Assembly (NCBI RefSeq): GCF_022179185.1
Contig: NZ_BPQJ01000043.1
Span: 1 to 57,050 of the forward strand
DNA from: Methylobacterium frigidaeris
GTDB taxonomy: Bacteria; Pseudomonadota; Alphaproteobacteria; Rhizobiales; Beijerinckiaceae
Direction: 5' to 3'
Length of the DNA stretch: 57,050 bases
Below, piece after piece: positions 9,378-18,799 of this stretch (position 1 is the first letter of the stretch; the number at the start of each line of letters is the position of its first letter). The position numbers were made by a program, and so were the translations under genes. The notes under the pieces are model-generated. The model ran no database searches and was not told where the DNA came from. It saw only the letters and a program-made list of their open reading frames with translations.

Positions 9378-12300
9378 CCGGAACCGCCATGCCCCTCTCC
9401 GTGCTTCTCCTGGACACCGAGCCGAGGACCAGCAACGCCTACATCACCCTGGCGGTCGCCGACGCCCTGCGGCGCCACCCGGCCGTCGGGCGGGTGGTCC
9501 GGGCGACCCATGCCGACGCGGTGGCACTGGCGCAGGATGAGCGGTTCGACCTCGTCCTCACGCTGGGCGGGGCGAGCCGCCACCACGCGCTGCTGCGGCG
9601 CCTCTGCGCGCTCGCCGGCACCAGCGCGCTGTGGACCACCGAGGATCCCTACCTGAGCGCCGCGAATGCCCGACTCTCGGGCTGCTTCGACCTCGTCTTC
9701 ACCAACGATCGCGGCTCGCTTCCCCGCTACGGGGCCGGCGCCCGTCACCTGCCGCTCGCAGCCACGACCCTGTTCCAGGATCTGCCCGTCCGGATGGAGG
9801 ATGCGGCCTACCGCTACGATCTCCTGTTCGTCGGAACGGCCTGGCCGAACCGGGTGGCGACGCTCAACCGGATCCTGTCGGCCTTTCCCCGCGACCTCAA
9901 GGTGAAGGTCGCGCTGCCGGCGAACGCCTACCTGCCGCAAGCCGTGCTGGTGCGCGACGACCTGATCACCGACTGGCGCTGCGGCAACGAGGATTTCGCC
10001 CGATTCGCCAATGCCAGCCGGGTGGTGCTGACCCTGCCCCGCATCTTCACCGCGGGCGCGGACGAGACGGCGTCCGGCACCACGCCGCCGCCGCGGCTGT
10101 TCGAGGTCGCGCTCGCCGGCGGGGCGCAGCTCGTGGTCGGCGCCGATCCCGAAACCTTCGCCTATTACGAGGCCGACCGCGAGATCCGCGCCTGCGCGGA
10201 GGAGGACGCCGTCCGGACGATCGCCGCCATGCTGGCCGATCCCGCGGCGCGCATCGCCATGGCCGAGCGGGCCCGGGCGCGCACCCGCGCCGAGCACCTC
10301 TACGACCACCGGGTCGACGTGATCCTGCGGGCGGTCATGGAGCGCGGGATTCCGGCTCCGGGCCGCGCTGCGCCCGCCGCGACCAGGCCCCGCCTGCTCT
10401 TCGTCGCCCACAACCGGGCCGGGCGGCGCCAGGGCGGCGGGGTGGAATTCTACCAGGAGCAGCTCGCTCGCGCGCTCGACGGGTTCGAGGCCCTGTTCCT
10501 CTATCCGTCGTTCGAGGAGGATGCCTGGGTCATGCGCCTCGACGAGGGCGAGACCTCGGAGGCGCTGCCGATCCCGCCGGCGGAACGGCTGCTCGCGAGC
10601 CCCGAGATCGAGGCCCTGTTCGAGCGCATCCTGGTCGAGCGCCGCATCGACCTCGTCCACGTCCACCACCTGCTCGGCCTTCCCCTGAGCCTGCCGGCGA
10701 TCGCCCGAGCCCACGGCGTGCCGGTGGTGGCCCAGCTGCACGACTTCTTCCTGGTCTGCCACCGATACACCCTGATGAACCAGCACGGCGCGTTCTGCGA
10801 CGTGGTGAACCGGGGCGAAGGACAGTGCGACGGCTGCCTCGCCACCGCCGAAGGATTGCCCGCCGGCGCGAAGGTCCGGCGCGACGGGTTCGTGGCACGG
10901 ATGCTCGGGAGCGTCGACGCCTTCGTGACCAGCACGCCGGCCACCGCCGCGTATGTCCGAGCCTTCTATCCCGAGGCGGCGGCCCGGGTCGCGGTGATCG
11001 AGATGGTGGATGCGGAGCCGGCCCGCCTCCCGCCGCAGCCCGTCCCGCCGGAGAATTGCGCACCCAAATCGCCTCCCCCTCTGCGGGTCGCGGTGCTCGG
11101 CAACGTCGTCGACCACAAGGGCGCCCGGACACTGCTCGAGCTCGTCCGCACCACGGACGGCGAGAATGTCGTCTTCGAGGTCTTCGGCTATATCGAGACC
11201 TACCTCGTCGCCGCCTTCGAGGCGCAAGCCGGGGAGCGGTTGACCTTGCGCGGCGGCTATGCCCGCGAGGAGGTGCCGGCGCTGCTCGCCGGCTGCGACG
11301 TGTCCCTCCACCTCTCGCTCTGGCCCGAGACCTACATGATCTCGCTGACCGAGGCGTGGCGGGCCGGCCTGATTCCGATCGTCACCGATCTTGGCGCACC
11401 GGGGGAGCGGGTCACCGACGGCGTCGACGGTCTGAAGGTTCCGCCCGGCGAGTCGGGCGCCGTGCGCCAGGCCCTGCGGCGCCTGGCGCACGATCCCGGC
11501 CTCGTCGCAGGCTTGCGCGCCGCCATCGCGCAGAAGACCTTTCCGACCGTGGCCGGGCACGCCGCGCAGATGGCTGCGCTCTACCGCGACCTGATCGCGG
11601 CCCGGCCCACCCCGCACGCCGCGCCGGACGAGCCGTCCGCACCCTTCACCCTCTCGGCCCTCGATCTTGGCTTCCGCCTCAATCACCCGGACTGGACCGA
11701 CCCGGCGATCGTCTGGGACGGGGCGGAGGAGACGAGCACCGTCACCGACGCCCTGCCGCCGGCGGTCGCTGGCCTGCCCGAGCGGGCGCTGGCGCCGAAC
11801 GACCCCGGCCTGTCATGGGAGATCGCCGACCTCGTCGTCGACGGGCAGCGGCTGCCCGGCCGGATCGGCGCCTGCGCGGCCTGCGACAGCCTCTCGCTGC
11901 GCGGCTGGATCTGGCGGCCGGAGGCCGGCCGGCCGGTCCAGACCTGGCTGCGGCTGCGCTCCGCATCGGCCACGCGCTTCGTCACCGCCCTCCCCGAGCG
12001 CCGCCCCGAGCTTGCCGGCCGGTTCGGCACCGGCCGGGCCGAGCAGGCCGGCTTCGCGGCGCAGGTCCGCACCGCAGACCTGCCGGTGGGGCCGCACGCG
12101 ATCGACCTCCTCCAGGTCTTTCCCGACCACGTCGCGGTCGCCCACGAGGTCGCGCGCTTCACCGCCCCGGGCTTCCCCGCGGCGGGGCCCGTGACGCCGT
12201 GGCGGACCGGGCTGCCGGTACCGGAGTCCGCTCTACGCCGGAGCGCGGAGCCCGCGCGCCTCGTCGGCCACGGGCTGCAGGTGATCGAGGGCGTGCCGGT

Positions 12301-13012
12301 GGCACGCCAGGGCGGCCTCACCCGCATCGAGGTGGTGTTGCCGGCCGGGACGCGGCGCGGGCCGTCCTTCCTCGTCCTCGAGGGCGATGGTCTTGAGGGG
12401 CATGAGGGTACGGCGTGGGCCCGGGCTTCGTGGCAGGACGAGGATGGGACGACGCGGATCGGCGCCGAGGCGCAGGCCCGCGAGATCCCGCCCGGCCATT
12501 ACCGCGTCCGCGCCCTGATCGGGGACGAGGGTGGCGCGGACCTCCACGAGACCGGCACCACGCTCTTCGTCGCGCCCACCGCCCGCGCCTGCCTGGTCAC
12601 GGCCGAGCCGCCGCCGGCCCTGCGCCGGGCGTGGATCCCTCAGGTGCGCGGCCGCCCGAACCTCGACGCCGTCACGGTCGGGGAGGCCTCGCCCCTCCTC
12701 GGCACGCCCGTCACGGTCTCGGGCTGGTGCTTCACGCCCGGGCGCGGCCGGCCGCTCGCCTGGATCGCCCGCTGGGGCGCGCGGGGACGGCGCCGGTTCA
12801 TGATCGCCGAGAGCTTCGCCCGGCAGGATGTGGCGGCGCATCTGGCGGAAGCCGACGCCGTCACCGCCGGCTTCGAGGTCCAGCTGCCCCTCGCCGCCCT
12901 GCGGGACGGGAGCGTGCGGGTGTTCCAGGTCTACGAGCGCGGCGCGGTCGCCCTGCCGGATTTCCCGCGCCACGTCCTCGGGATGATCCCGGCGGGGACG
13001 AACGCGGGGTGA
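9374..13012 (+). CDS. Three-part glycosyltransferase: CgeB-like, GT4-like and C-terminal extension
   Basis: A 1212-residue protein. Residues about 1-330 repeat the CgeB-like layout of the preceding gene (LWTTEDPYL, LVFTNDR, LLFVGTAWPNR, PPPRLFEVALAGGAQL). Residues about 338-745 form a GT-B transferase of the GT4 type: GGGVEFYQEQLARAL, LVHVHHLLGLP, the Cys-containing HDFFLVCHRYTLMN segment, VAVLGNVVDHKGARTLL and the nucleotide-sugar region LSLWPETYMISLTEAWRAG. Residues about 750-1212 have no domain I recognise; they read as beta-rich accessory modules. The start is GTG 9374, overlapping the upstream stop, or ATG 9389. The module probably adds two different sugars, which is inference. Confidence 0.8.
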   Translation: MTGTAMPLSVLLLDTEPRTSNAYITLAVADALRRHPAVGRVVRATHADAVALAQDERFDLVLTLGGASRHHALLRRLCALAGTSALWTTEDPYLSAANARLSGCFDLVFTNDRGSLPRYGAGARHLPLAATTLFQDLPVRMEDAAYRYDLLFVGTAWPNRVATLNRILSAFPRDLKVKVALPANAYLPQAVLVRDDLITDWRCGNEDFARFANASRVVLTLPRIFTAGADETASGTTPPPRLFEVALAGGAQLVVGADPETFAYYEADREIRACAEEDAVRTIAAMLADPAARIAMAERARARTRAEHLYDHRVDVILRAVMERGIPAPGRAAPAATRPRLLFVAHNRAGRRQGGGVEFYQEQLARALDGFEALFLYPSFEEDAWVMRLDEGETSEALPIPPAERLLASPEIEALFERILVERRIDLVHVHHLLGLPLSLPAIARAHGVPVVAQLHDFFLVCHRYTLMNQHGAFCDVVNRGEGQCDGCLATAEGLPAGAKVRRDGFVARMLGSVDAFVTSTPATAAYVRAFYPEAAARVAVIEMVDAEPARLPPQPVPPENCAPKSPPPLRVAVLGNVVDHKGARTLLELVRTTDGENVVFEVFGYIETYLVAAFEAQAGERLTLRGGYAREEVPALLAGCDVSLHLSLWPETYMISLTEAWRAGLIPIVTDLGAPGERVTDGVDGLKVPPGESGAVRQALRRLAHDPGLVAGLRAAIAQKTFPTVAGHAAQMAALYRDLIAARPTPHAAPDEPSAPFTLSALDLGFRLNHPDWTDPAIVWDGAEETSTVTDALPPAVAGLPERALAPNDPGLSWEIADLVVDGQRLPGRIGACAACDSLSLRGWIWRPEAGRPVQTWLRLRSASATRFVTALPERRPELAGRFGTGRAEQAGFAAQVRTADLPVGPHAIDLLQVFPDHVAVAHEVARFTAPGFPAAGPVTPWRTGLPVPESALRRSAEPARLVGHGLQVIEGVPVARQGGLTRIEVVLPAGTRRGPSFLVLEGDGLEGHEGTAWARASWQDEDGTTRIGAEAQAREIPPGHYRVRALIGDEGGADLHETGTTLFVAPTARACLVTAEPPPALRRAWIPQVRGRPNLDAVTVGEASPLLGTPVTVSGWCFTPGRGRPLAWIARWGARGRRRFMIAESFARQDVAAHLAEADAVTAGFEVQLPLAALRDGSVRVFQVYERGAVALPDFPRHVLGMIPAGTNAG

Positions 13013-13039
13013 CGGGCGGGGGGCGAGCCCCCTCACCCG
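13013..13039. terminator. GC-rich hairpin between convergent genes
   Basis: GGGGG, loop CGAG, CCCCC, extended by an outer CGGG/CCCG pairing, lies in the 37-bp gap between the glycosyltransferase and the leftward TonB receptor gene. No T-tract follows on either strand, so termination is plausible but unproven. Confidence 0.35.
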
Positions 13040-13049
13040 CCGCCCGGCC

Positions 13050-15320
13050 TCACCACTTGTAGCTCAGGCTCGCGGTGATGCGGCGCTGCTCGCCGTAGAA
13101 GCAGGCGGTGACCGACTGGCACGAGGAGACGAAGCGCTTGTCGGCGAGGTTGGCGGCGTTGATGGCGAAGCGCCAGTTGTCGCGGCTGTAGTGGATCACG
13201 GCGTCGATCAGCGCCCGCTCCGGCACCGTCAGGGTGTTGTTCACGTCGGCGAAGGAGCGGCCGACGTAGCGCACCCCGGCGCCGAAGCCGAAGCCGGCCC
13301 AGTCGCCGGTCGGGATGGTGTAGTCGGCGAAGACCGAGGCCAGGGTCTCCGGCACGTTGGTCGGGGTCCGGCCGATCGTGCCGACGTCGCCCTTGGTGAT
13401 CTCGAGGTTGTAGCTCGTGAACGACGCGACGACGTTGAAGTCCTTGGTGATGTTGGCGACGAGCTGAGCCTCGAAGCCGCGCGAGCGGGTCTCGCCGAGC
13501 TGAAGCTGGTTGAGATTGTTGGTCGGGTCGGCGGTCAGGGTATTGGCGAGCGCGAGATCGAAGGCCGCCAGCGTCAGGAAGGCGTTCGCGCCCGGGATCT
13601 CGTACTTGACGCCGACCTCGTACTGGTTGCCGGTGGTCGGCTTGAACGGCTGGCTGAAGAAGTTGGTGCCGACCTGCGGGTTGAAGAAGCTGGCGTAGCT
13701 GACGTAGGGCGCCAGGCCGAAATCGAAGTTGTAGATCAGGCCGTAGCGCTGCGTGAAGGCGTTGGCCGATTGCCGCGTCTGCGTGCTGGTGAGGCGGTTG
13801 TTGACCTCGTTCGAGGTGAAGTCGCCGCGGCCGGACACGACCAGGGTCAGCTCGGGCGTGAGCTTGATCTGGTCCTGGTAGTAGAGGCCGAGCTGCTGGA
13901 AGACGTCGTAGTTGACGAGGTAGGGCGCGACCGGGACGCTCGGGCTGCCGTAATTCGGCGTGATGATGTTGAAGTTCGCGACCGTCGGGCCGACGAAGCC
14001 GCCGGTGGCGTTGTTGTCGTTGAGCTGGAAGTTCTTGTAGTCGAGGCCCATCAGGAATGTGTGCTTGAACAGGCCGTCGTCGAACCGGGCCACCGCCTGG
14101 TTGTCGACGTTGAACAGGCGGGCCCGCGACGAGGCGCGGAAGCGATAGCGCGCGATCTGGGTCTGGTTCGCGTCGGCGTAGCCGAACCCGTTGAGGCCGA
14201 ACAGGCCGCCCAGGAACGCGTCGTCGAGCGAATCGCTGAACGCGTAGCGCAGGTTCTGCCGGAAGGTCCAGGTGTCGTCGAAGACGTGCTCGAACTCGTA
14301 GCCGACACTGGCCTGGCTGCGCCGGTAGGTGTTGTTGAACGGATCCGAGACGTTGTAGTTCTGCGGGATGCGCAGGCCGAGCACCGTCGGCCGCACTGTG
14401 CCGTAATACGGCAGGAACGCGTTGAGGCGGCCGGTGTCGTCGTACTGGAAGCTCGACAGCAGCGTGAACGTGGTGGCGCCGTCCGGCCTGTAGGTGAAGG
14501 TCGGGGCGATATAGCCGCGATTCTCGTCGAGCCCGTCGACCTGGGTGCCGCCCTGCCGGCCGATGCCGGTCAGGCGGTAGAACCAGTGGCCCTCCTTGTC
14601 GGCCGGTCCGCCGAAATCGAAGGCGAGGTACTTCTGGCCGAACGAGCCGCCGCCGACCTCGACGTAGTTCAGGGGCTCGACGGGCGGCTTCTTGCTGATC
14701 AGGTTGATCAGGCCGCCGGGGCCGCCCTGGCCGAACAGCACCGAGGCCGGCCCGCGCAGCACGTCGATGCGCTCGAGGCCGAACGGGTCGACCTTGTAGG
14801 TGGCGAAGCCGTAATTGAAGAGCTGCAAGCCGTCCCGGTACAGGCCGGTGTCGTTCGCGGTGAAGCCGCGGATCAGGAAGAAGTCGACCCGCGGGTCGGG
14901 CCCGAAGACGTTGCCGTAGACGCCGGCCGAGTAGCTGATCGCCTCGCCGACCTGCTGCGGCTTGAGGGCGTCGAGCTGCTCGCGCCCGATCACGGTGATC
15001 GATTGCGGCGTCTCGATCAGCGGGGTGTCGGTCTTGGTCGAGGTCAGCGTGCGCTTGGCGACGTAGCCCTCGATCGGGCCGCGGGGATCCTCCTGCGGAC
15101 GGGCCGCGATCGCTGTGCCCCCGGGGCGAGCGCCGTTGCCGGCGACGTCGATCGCCTCAAGCTGGATCGAGCCGCCGGCGGCCGCGCCCTGGCGGGGCGG
15201 CGTAGCCTCCTGCGCCGCCGCGCTCTGGGCCGCCACGGCCAGACCGATCAGGGAGACGCCGGCGGCGAGAGCGGCAACGAGACGGTGGGATCGGACGGAG
15301 ACGGGGGGATGGGGACGCAT
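13050..15320 (-). CDS. TonB-dependent siderophore receptor
   Basis: The product (756 residues) is an outer-membrane ferric-siderophore receptor. It has an N-terminal signal peptide ending near AAQSAAAQ, a plug domain with the TonB-box-proximal IETPQSITVIGREQL and the RVDFFLIRGF segment, VLRGPASVLFGQGGPGG typical of hydroxamate/FpvA-FhuA-type receptors, and a C-terminal beta barrel ending in an aromatic-Lys-Trp tail (SLSYKW). I chose ATG 15320 because GAAGG lies seven bases before it; GTG 15338 is also in frame. No exbB/exbD or siderophore synthesis gene is nearby. An Irr-like box about 65 bp upstream suggests iron control. Confidence 0.9.
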   Translation of the reverse strand: MRPHPPVSVRSHRLVAALAAGVSLIGLAVAAQSAAAQEATPPRQGAAAGGSIQLEAIDVAGNGARPGGTAIAARPQEDPRGPIEGYVAKRTLTSTKTDTPLIETPQSITVIGREQLDALKPQQVGEAISYSAGVYGNVFGPDPRVDFFLIRGFTANDTGLYRDGLQLFNYGFATYKVDPFGLERIDVLRGPASVLFGQGGPGGLINLISKKPPVEPLNYVEVGGGSFGQKYLAFDFGGPADKEGHWFYRLTGIGRQGGTQVDGLDENRGYIAPTFTYRPDGATTFTLLSSFQYDDTGRLNAFLPYYGTVRPTVLGLRIPQNYNVSDPFNNTYRRSQASVGYEFEHVFDDTWTFRQNLRYAFSDSLDDAFLGGLFGLNGFGYADANQTQIARYRFRASSRARLFNVDNQAVARFDDGLFKHTFLMGLDYKNFQLNDNNATGGFVGPTVANFNIITPNYGSPSVPVAPYLVNYDVFQQLGLYYQDQIKLTPELTLVVSGRGDFTSNEVNNRLTSTQTRQSANAFTQRYGLIYNFDFGLAPYVSYASFFNPQVGTNFFSQPFKPTTGNQYEVGVKYEIPGANAFLTLAAFDLALANTLTADPTNNLNQLQLGETRSRGFEAQLVANITKDFNVVASFTSYNLEITKGDVGTIGRTPTNVPETLASVFADYTIPTGDWAGFGFGAGVRYVGRSFADVNNTLTVPERALIDAVIHYSRDNWRFAINAANLADKRFVSSCQSVTACFYGEQRRITASLSYKW

Positions 15321-15384
15321 GGCGTAACCTTCGGGCACGGCTCACCGGCCCTGGGAGCCGAGGCCGCCCGGGGTGACGCCGTTC

Positions 15385-15401
15385 TTTAGAATGATACTAA
15401 G
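15385..15401. promoter_or_regulatory. Candidate Irr (iron control element) box
   Basis: TTTAGAA, spacer TGA, TACTAAG matches the alphaproteobacterial iron control element (TTTAGAA-N3-TTCTAAA) at 12 of 14 arm positions. It lies 65 bp upstream of the TonB receptor start, in an AT-rich stretch unlike its surroundings. Irr regulates iron uptake in Rhizobiales (known); binding here is inferred from the match only. Confidence 0.5.
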
Positions 15402-15569
15402 CTTTTGTTCCAGTTCGATTTTTCCTAGCACGACGGGTCGGCGCGCGAATGCGGAATCCCGGATTGCGCGGTAGATGTTAGTGCCCGTGGCATATCCGCA
15501 ACGACGCGGCGGCCGGGGGGTGATGCCCGCACCGGCGAGGATCTGTGAGGCCGATATCGGCGCGGATTC

Positions 15570-15599
15570 TCTCCTCTCCCCGCGGGCGGGGAGAGGAGA
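15570..15599. repeat. Perfect 14-bp inverted repeat, dispersed-hairpin type
   Basis: TCTCCTCTCCCCGC, two-base centre, then the exact complement. Such CTCTCCCCGC hairpins are common intergenic repeats in alphaproteobacterial genomes. It lies downstream of the methyltransferase stop and upstream of the TonB receptor promoter, so it may also end the methyltransferase transcript. The rest of 15402-15693 shows no gene. Confidence 0.6.
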
Positions 15600-15693
15600 A
15601 GGCACCGCTCTTCTTGTCCTGACCAGCCCTGCGGCTGGACGAGAGAACGGGTCCCGTTTTCCCGTCAGCCCGCCCTATTGAACCGGAGCGGCA

Positions 15694-16647
15694 TCACCGC
15701 CCCGCGAACGTATCCCGGATCGCCTTCGCGTTGCGCCGGACCATCGGGCGGAGCCAGGCGCCCGAGGCAAGGTAGGCGCCGGGGCGGACCGGCGCGAGGG
15801 CGGCGGCGAGGTCCCGCGCCAGGCCGGGCGCGGCGAGGCCCGGCGCGTCGGACGCACCGGCCTGACGGTAGACCGCCGTGGTGTCCTCGCGCCAATATTC
15901 CGGATGCGGTGCCAATCCGGCGCGGCGGGCGGCGCGGTCGAGGGTCTCGCGCACGAAGCCGTGGACATGGGCGAAGTGGAAGCGCTCGTGCGGCGGCTTG
16001 CCCGTCGCCGCCATGTTGGGCACCGCGGCGTAGAGCACGCCGCCCGGCGCGAGCCGGCGGGCGAGCCGCACCAGGGTGTCGACCGGATCGCGCAGGTGCT
16101 CCAGCACGTGGTGGACCGTGACGACGTCGAAGGTTTCGTCGGGCGCGAGATCGTCGAACCCGTCGAGCACCCGCACGCCGTGCTCCGCGCGGGCATAGGC
16201 CGCGTAGGCGCGCCCGGGCTCCACGCCGGTCACGTCGCAGCCCCGCTCCCGCGCGGCGGCGAGGAACTCGCCCGAGCCGGCGCCGAAATCGAGCACCCGG
16301 GCCCCGGGCCGCAGGGCGGGGCCGAGGAGATCCGCCCGGAAACCGGCCTCGCGCCGCGAGCGGTGGAGGTGGTGGCGCGGCGGGCGCCGGCCGAGGGCGA
16401 ACTGGTAGGCGGCGCGGTAGGCCGAGGCGTAATAGGCATCGAGCTCGGCGGCGGTCGGCATCGGATCGGTGCGGATCAGCCCGCAGCCCGTGCAGGCGAC
16501 GGAGCGCAGCCGCTTCAGCCGCCGGTCGGTCTCGGCCACGGTCAGGGTCTCGGTGCCGCCGCAGAGATTGCACGCCATCCCCTCGCCCCGGTACGGATAG
16601 GCGGTGAACGGGACGGCATGCAGGACGAGGTGGAGCGGCGAGGACAT
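15694..16647 (-). CDS. Class I SAM-dependent methyltransferase with N-terminal Cys motif
   Basis: The 317-residue protein has an N-terminal zinc-ribbon-like pair (CNLCGG about residue 26 and CTGCG about residue 51) followed by a class I methyltransferase domain. The SAM motif I is VLDFGAGSGEFLAAA with the acidic GVEPG, and the post-motif segment FDVVTVHHVLEHLRDP is typical of Methyltransf_23-type enzymes of sugar or polysaccharide modification. I chose ATG 16647 because AGAAGG precedes it; a longer frame to 17046 is the shadow of the LysR gene. It is divergent from that regulator. The acceptor is unknown; a glycan or lipid acceptor is plausible given nearby glycosyltransferases. Confidence 0.82.
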   Translation of the reverse strand: MSSPLHLVLHAVPFTAYPYRGEGMACNLCGGTETLTVAETDRRLKRLRSVACTGCGLIRTDPMPTAAELDAYYASAYRAAYQFALGRRPPRHHLHRSRREAGFRADLLGPALRPGARVLDFGAGSGEFLAAARERGCDVTGVEPGRAYAAYARAEHGVRVLDGFDDLAPDETFDVVTVHHVLEHLRDPVDTLVRLARRLAPGGVLYAAVPNMAATGKPPHERFHFAHVHGFVRETLDRAARRAGLAPHPEYWREDTTAVYRQAGASDAPGLAAPGLARDLAAALAPVRPGAYLASGAWLRPMVRRNAKAIRDTFAGR

Positions 16648-16750
16648 CGGCGGCCTTCTCTTGCAGATCGCGGCCGGCGGATCGCCAGGGCCGCCAGGTT
16701 GAGGACGTGCGAGCGCCCGGTTTTCATCCCGCCGGCGCGGAGTACCCTGA

Positions 16751-17644
16751 ATGTTCGAACTGAGCCAGCTGCGCTGCTTCGTGGCGGTGGCCGAAGAGCT
16801 GCATTTCGGTCGCGCCGCCGAGCGGCTGCACCTGACCCAGCCGCCGGTGAGCCGGCAGATCCAGGTGCTGGAGCGCGTCCTCGACGTCGCGCTCCTCAAC
16901 CGCACCAGCCGCGCCGTGCGCCTGACCCCGGCCGGGCGCCGCTTCCTGGTCGAGGCGCGCCGGATCCTGCGCCTGTCGGACGAGGCGGCGGCCACGGCCC
17001 GCCGGGTGGCGTCGGGCCAGGCCGGCAGCGTCACCCTCGGCTTCACGGCGGCCGCCGCCTACCGCACCCTGCCCGACCTGGTGCGGGCGGCCCGCGTGCG
17101 GCTGCCGGAAGCCGACATCCTCTTGAAGGAGATGGTCAGCGCGGCCCAGGCCGAGGCGCTCGGCGCGCAAGCGATCGATCTCGGCCTGATGCGCCCGCCC
17201 CTGCCGCCGGCGGCCGACGGCAGCTTACGCATCGCCCGCGAGACCCTGGTGGCGGCGCTTCCCGATGATCATTCCCTGGCGGCGGGCGAGGGCGTGACGG
17301 CGGAGGCCGTCGCGGCCGAGCCCCTGATCGCCTACGCCCCCGACGAGGCGCGCTACTTCCACGACCTCGTCGGCGACTACTTCGCCGAGTCCGACCTGAG
17401 CCCCCGGGCGGTGCAGCACCTGGCGCAGATCCACACCATCCTGTCGCTGGTGCGCTCAGGGCTCGGCCTCGCCCTGGTGCCGGAATCGGCGGCCTCGCTC
17501 CGGGTCGCCGGCGTGACGCTCCGACCCCTGATCCCGGCGCCGCGCCGGCCGGTGGAGCTCTTCCTGGTCTGGCGCCGCGGCAACGACAACCCGCTGATCC
17601 CGATCATCGCCGAGCTCGCGGCATCGATGCCGGAATTGAATTGA
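16751..17644 (+). CDS. LysR-family transcriptional regulator
   Basis: The 297-residue protein starts with the LysR winged helix-turn-helix: LSQLRCFVAVAEELHFGRAAERLHLTQPPVSRQI fragments at residues 4-37 are a textbook match (shown here in parts: LRCFVAVAEELHF, RLHLTQPPVSRQI). The effector domain runs from about residue 90. It is 113 bp upstream of the dehydratase gene on the same strand and divergent from the methyltransferase. The natural reading is control of the aldarate genes downstream by a sugar-acid inducer, but LysR genes often act on the divergent gene, so the target is not settled. Confidence 0.9.
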   Translation: MFELSQLRCFVAVAEELHFGRAAERLHLTQPPVSRQIQVLERVLDVALLNRTSRAVRLTPAGRRFLVEARRILRLSDEAAATARRVASGQAGSVTLGFTAAAAYRTLPDLVRAARVRLPEADILLKEMVSAAQAEALGAQAIDLGLMRPPLPPAADGSLRIARETLVAALPDDHSLAAGEGVTAEAVAAEPLIAYAPDEARYFHDLVGDYFAESDLSPRAVQHLAQIHTILSLVRSGLGLALVPESAASLRVAGVTLRPLIPAPRRPVELFLVWRRGNDNPLIPIIAELAASMPELN

Positions 17645-17757
17645 ACCATGCCGACATGGTGCTGGAGGGGCATGATGCGGAGGGCTAGACCTCGAGACCA
17701 GCGGGGACAGCCCCGAGCCCCAGAAGCCCGTACCCGAGGATGAGGAAACAACCCCCG

Positions 17758-18699
17758 ATGGCCACCGCGCTCTCGCCCGTCGACGTCGCCCAGCGCCTCG
17801 GCGCCGGTCTGCTCTCCTTCCCGGTGACCCCCTTCACCGCCGATTTCGCCATCGACGAGGCGCAGTACCGCAGCAACCTCGACTGGCTGTGCGGCTACGA
17901 CGTCGCCGGCCTGTTCGCGGCGGGCGGCACCGGCGAGTTCTTCTCCCTGACCCCGGCCGAGGTTGCCCGTGTCGTCGGCATCGCGGTGGCCGAGACCAAC
18001 GGCCGGGTGCCGGTGCTCGCCGGCGCCGGCTACGGCACCGCCATCGCCTGCGAGATGGCCCGCGCCGCCGAGACGGCCGGCGCCGACGGCCTGCTGCTGC
18101 TGCCGCCCTACCTCGTCGGCTCGGAGCAGGAGGGCCTCTCGGCCCATATCGAGGCGGTGTGCCGTTCGACGGGTCTCGGCGTGATCGTCTACAACCGCGA
18201 CAACGCGGTGATCGGCCCCGACGCCCTGGCGCGGCTCTGCGACAAGCTGCCGAACCTCGTCGGCTACAAGGACGGCATCGGCGACATCGAGCTGATGACC
18301 CGGGTCTATTCGCGGCTGGGCGACCGGCTGACCTATATCGGCGGCCTGCCCACCGCCGAGACCTTCGCCCTGCCCTATCTCGAGATGGGCGTCACCACCT
18401 ATTCCTCGGCGGTGTTCAACTTCGTGCCGGGCTTCGCCCTCGACTTCTACGCCGCCGTGCGCCGGCGCGACCGGGCGGCGGTGGCGAAAGGACTGCGCGA
18501 CTTCATCCTGCCCCTGATCGAGATCCGCAACCGCCGCAAGGGCTACGCCGTCTCGATCATCAAGGCCGGCATGCGGGCGGTCGGGCGCGATTCCGGCCCG
18601 GTGCGCCACCCGCTCACCGACCTGACCGCGGCGGAGCAGGCGGAGCTGGCAGCCCTGGTCGCTCGGATCAGCCCGGCGCAGGCGCTGGCCGCCGAGTAA
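17758..18699 (+). CDS. kdgD: 5-dehydro-4-deoxyglucarate dehydratase
   Basis: The 313-residue product belongs to the DHDPS/NAL class I aldolase-fold family. It has the entry segment GLLSFPVTPF, the GGTGEFFSLT phosphate-type loop, Tyr in VIVYNRDN and the Schiff-base Lys in LVGYKDGIGD. The PVTPF...GGTGEFF combination and length match KdgD, which decarboxylates and dehydrates 5-dehydro-4-deoxyglucarate to alpha-ketoglutarate semialdehyde, CO2 and water. ATG 17758 has GAGGAAA nine bases before it and is preferred to ATG 17740. It is followed by a hairpin and then the galactarate dehydratase, which makes its substrate. Confidence 0.88.
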   Translation: MATALSPVDVAQRLGAGLLSFPVTPFTADFAIDEAQYRSNLDWLCGYDVAGLFAAGGTGEFFSLTPAEVARVVGIAVAETNGRVPVLAGAGYGTAIACEMARAAETAGADGLLLLPPYLVGSEQEGLSAHIEAVCRSTGLGVIVYNRDNAVIGPDALARLCDKLPNLVGYKDGIGDIELMTRVYSRLGDRLTYIGGLPTAETFALPYLEMGVTTYSSAVFNFVPGFALDFYAAVRRRDRAAVAKGLRDFILPLIEIRNRRKGYAVSIIKAGMRAVGRDSGPVRHPLTDLTAAEQAELAALVARISPAQALAAE

Positions 18700-18716
18700 G
18701 CTCGGACACGTTCAGG

Positions 18717-18750
18717 CGGTGCCGTCTCCCGTGGACGGCACCGTCGTTTT
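18717..18750 (+). terminator. Hairpin after kdgD
   Basis: CGGTGCCGTC, a seven-base loop, GACGGCACCG forms a perfect 10-bp stem followed by TCGTTTTA, a weak T-run. It sits between kdgD and garD and may attenuate transcription between them. It also argues against the in-frame GTG 18719 as the garD start. Confidence 0.55.
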
Positions 18751-18799
18751 ACGCTCAAGAACCGGCACCCACGACGCCGGCCATACCGGGAGGGAGCCG

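Noticed and set aside
9332..11686. Long leftward open frame of 784 codons opposite the glycosyltransferase fusion
   Set aside because: Antisense shadow with biased composition, no start signal, and a strong family match on the other strand.
15570..15599. Possible novel regulatory hairpin
   Set aside because: The sequence type is a common dispersed hairpin in alphaproteobacteria; kept only as a repeat.
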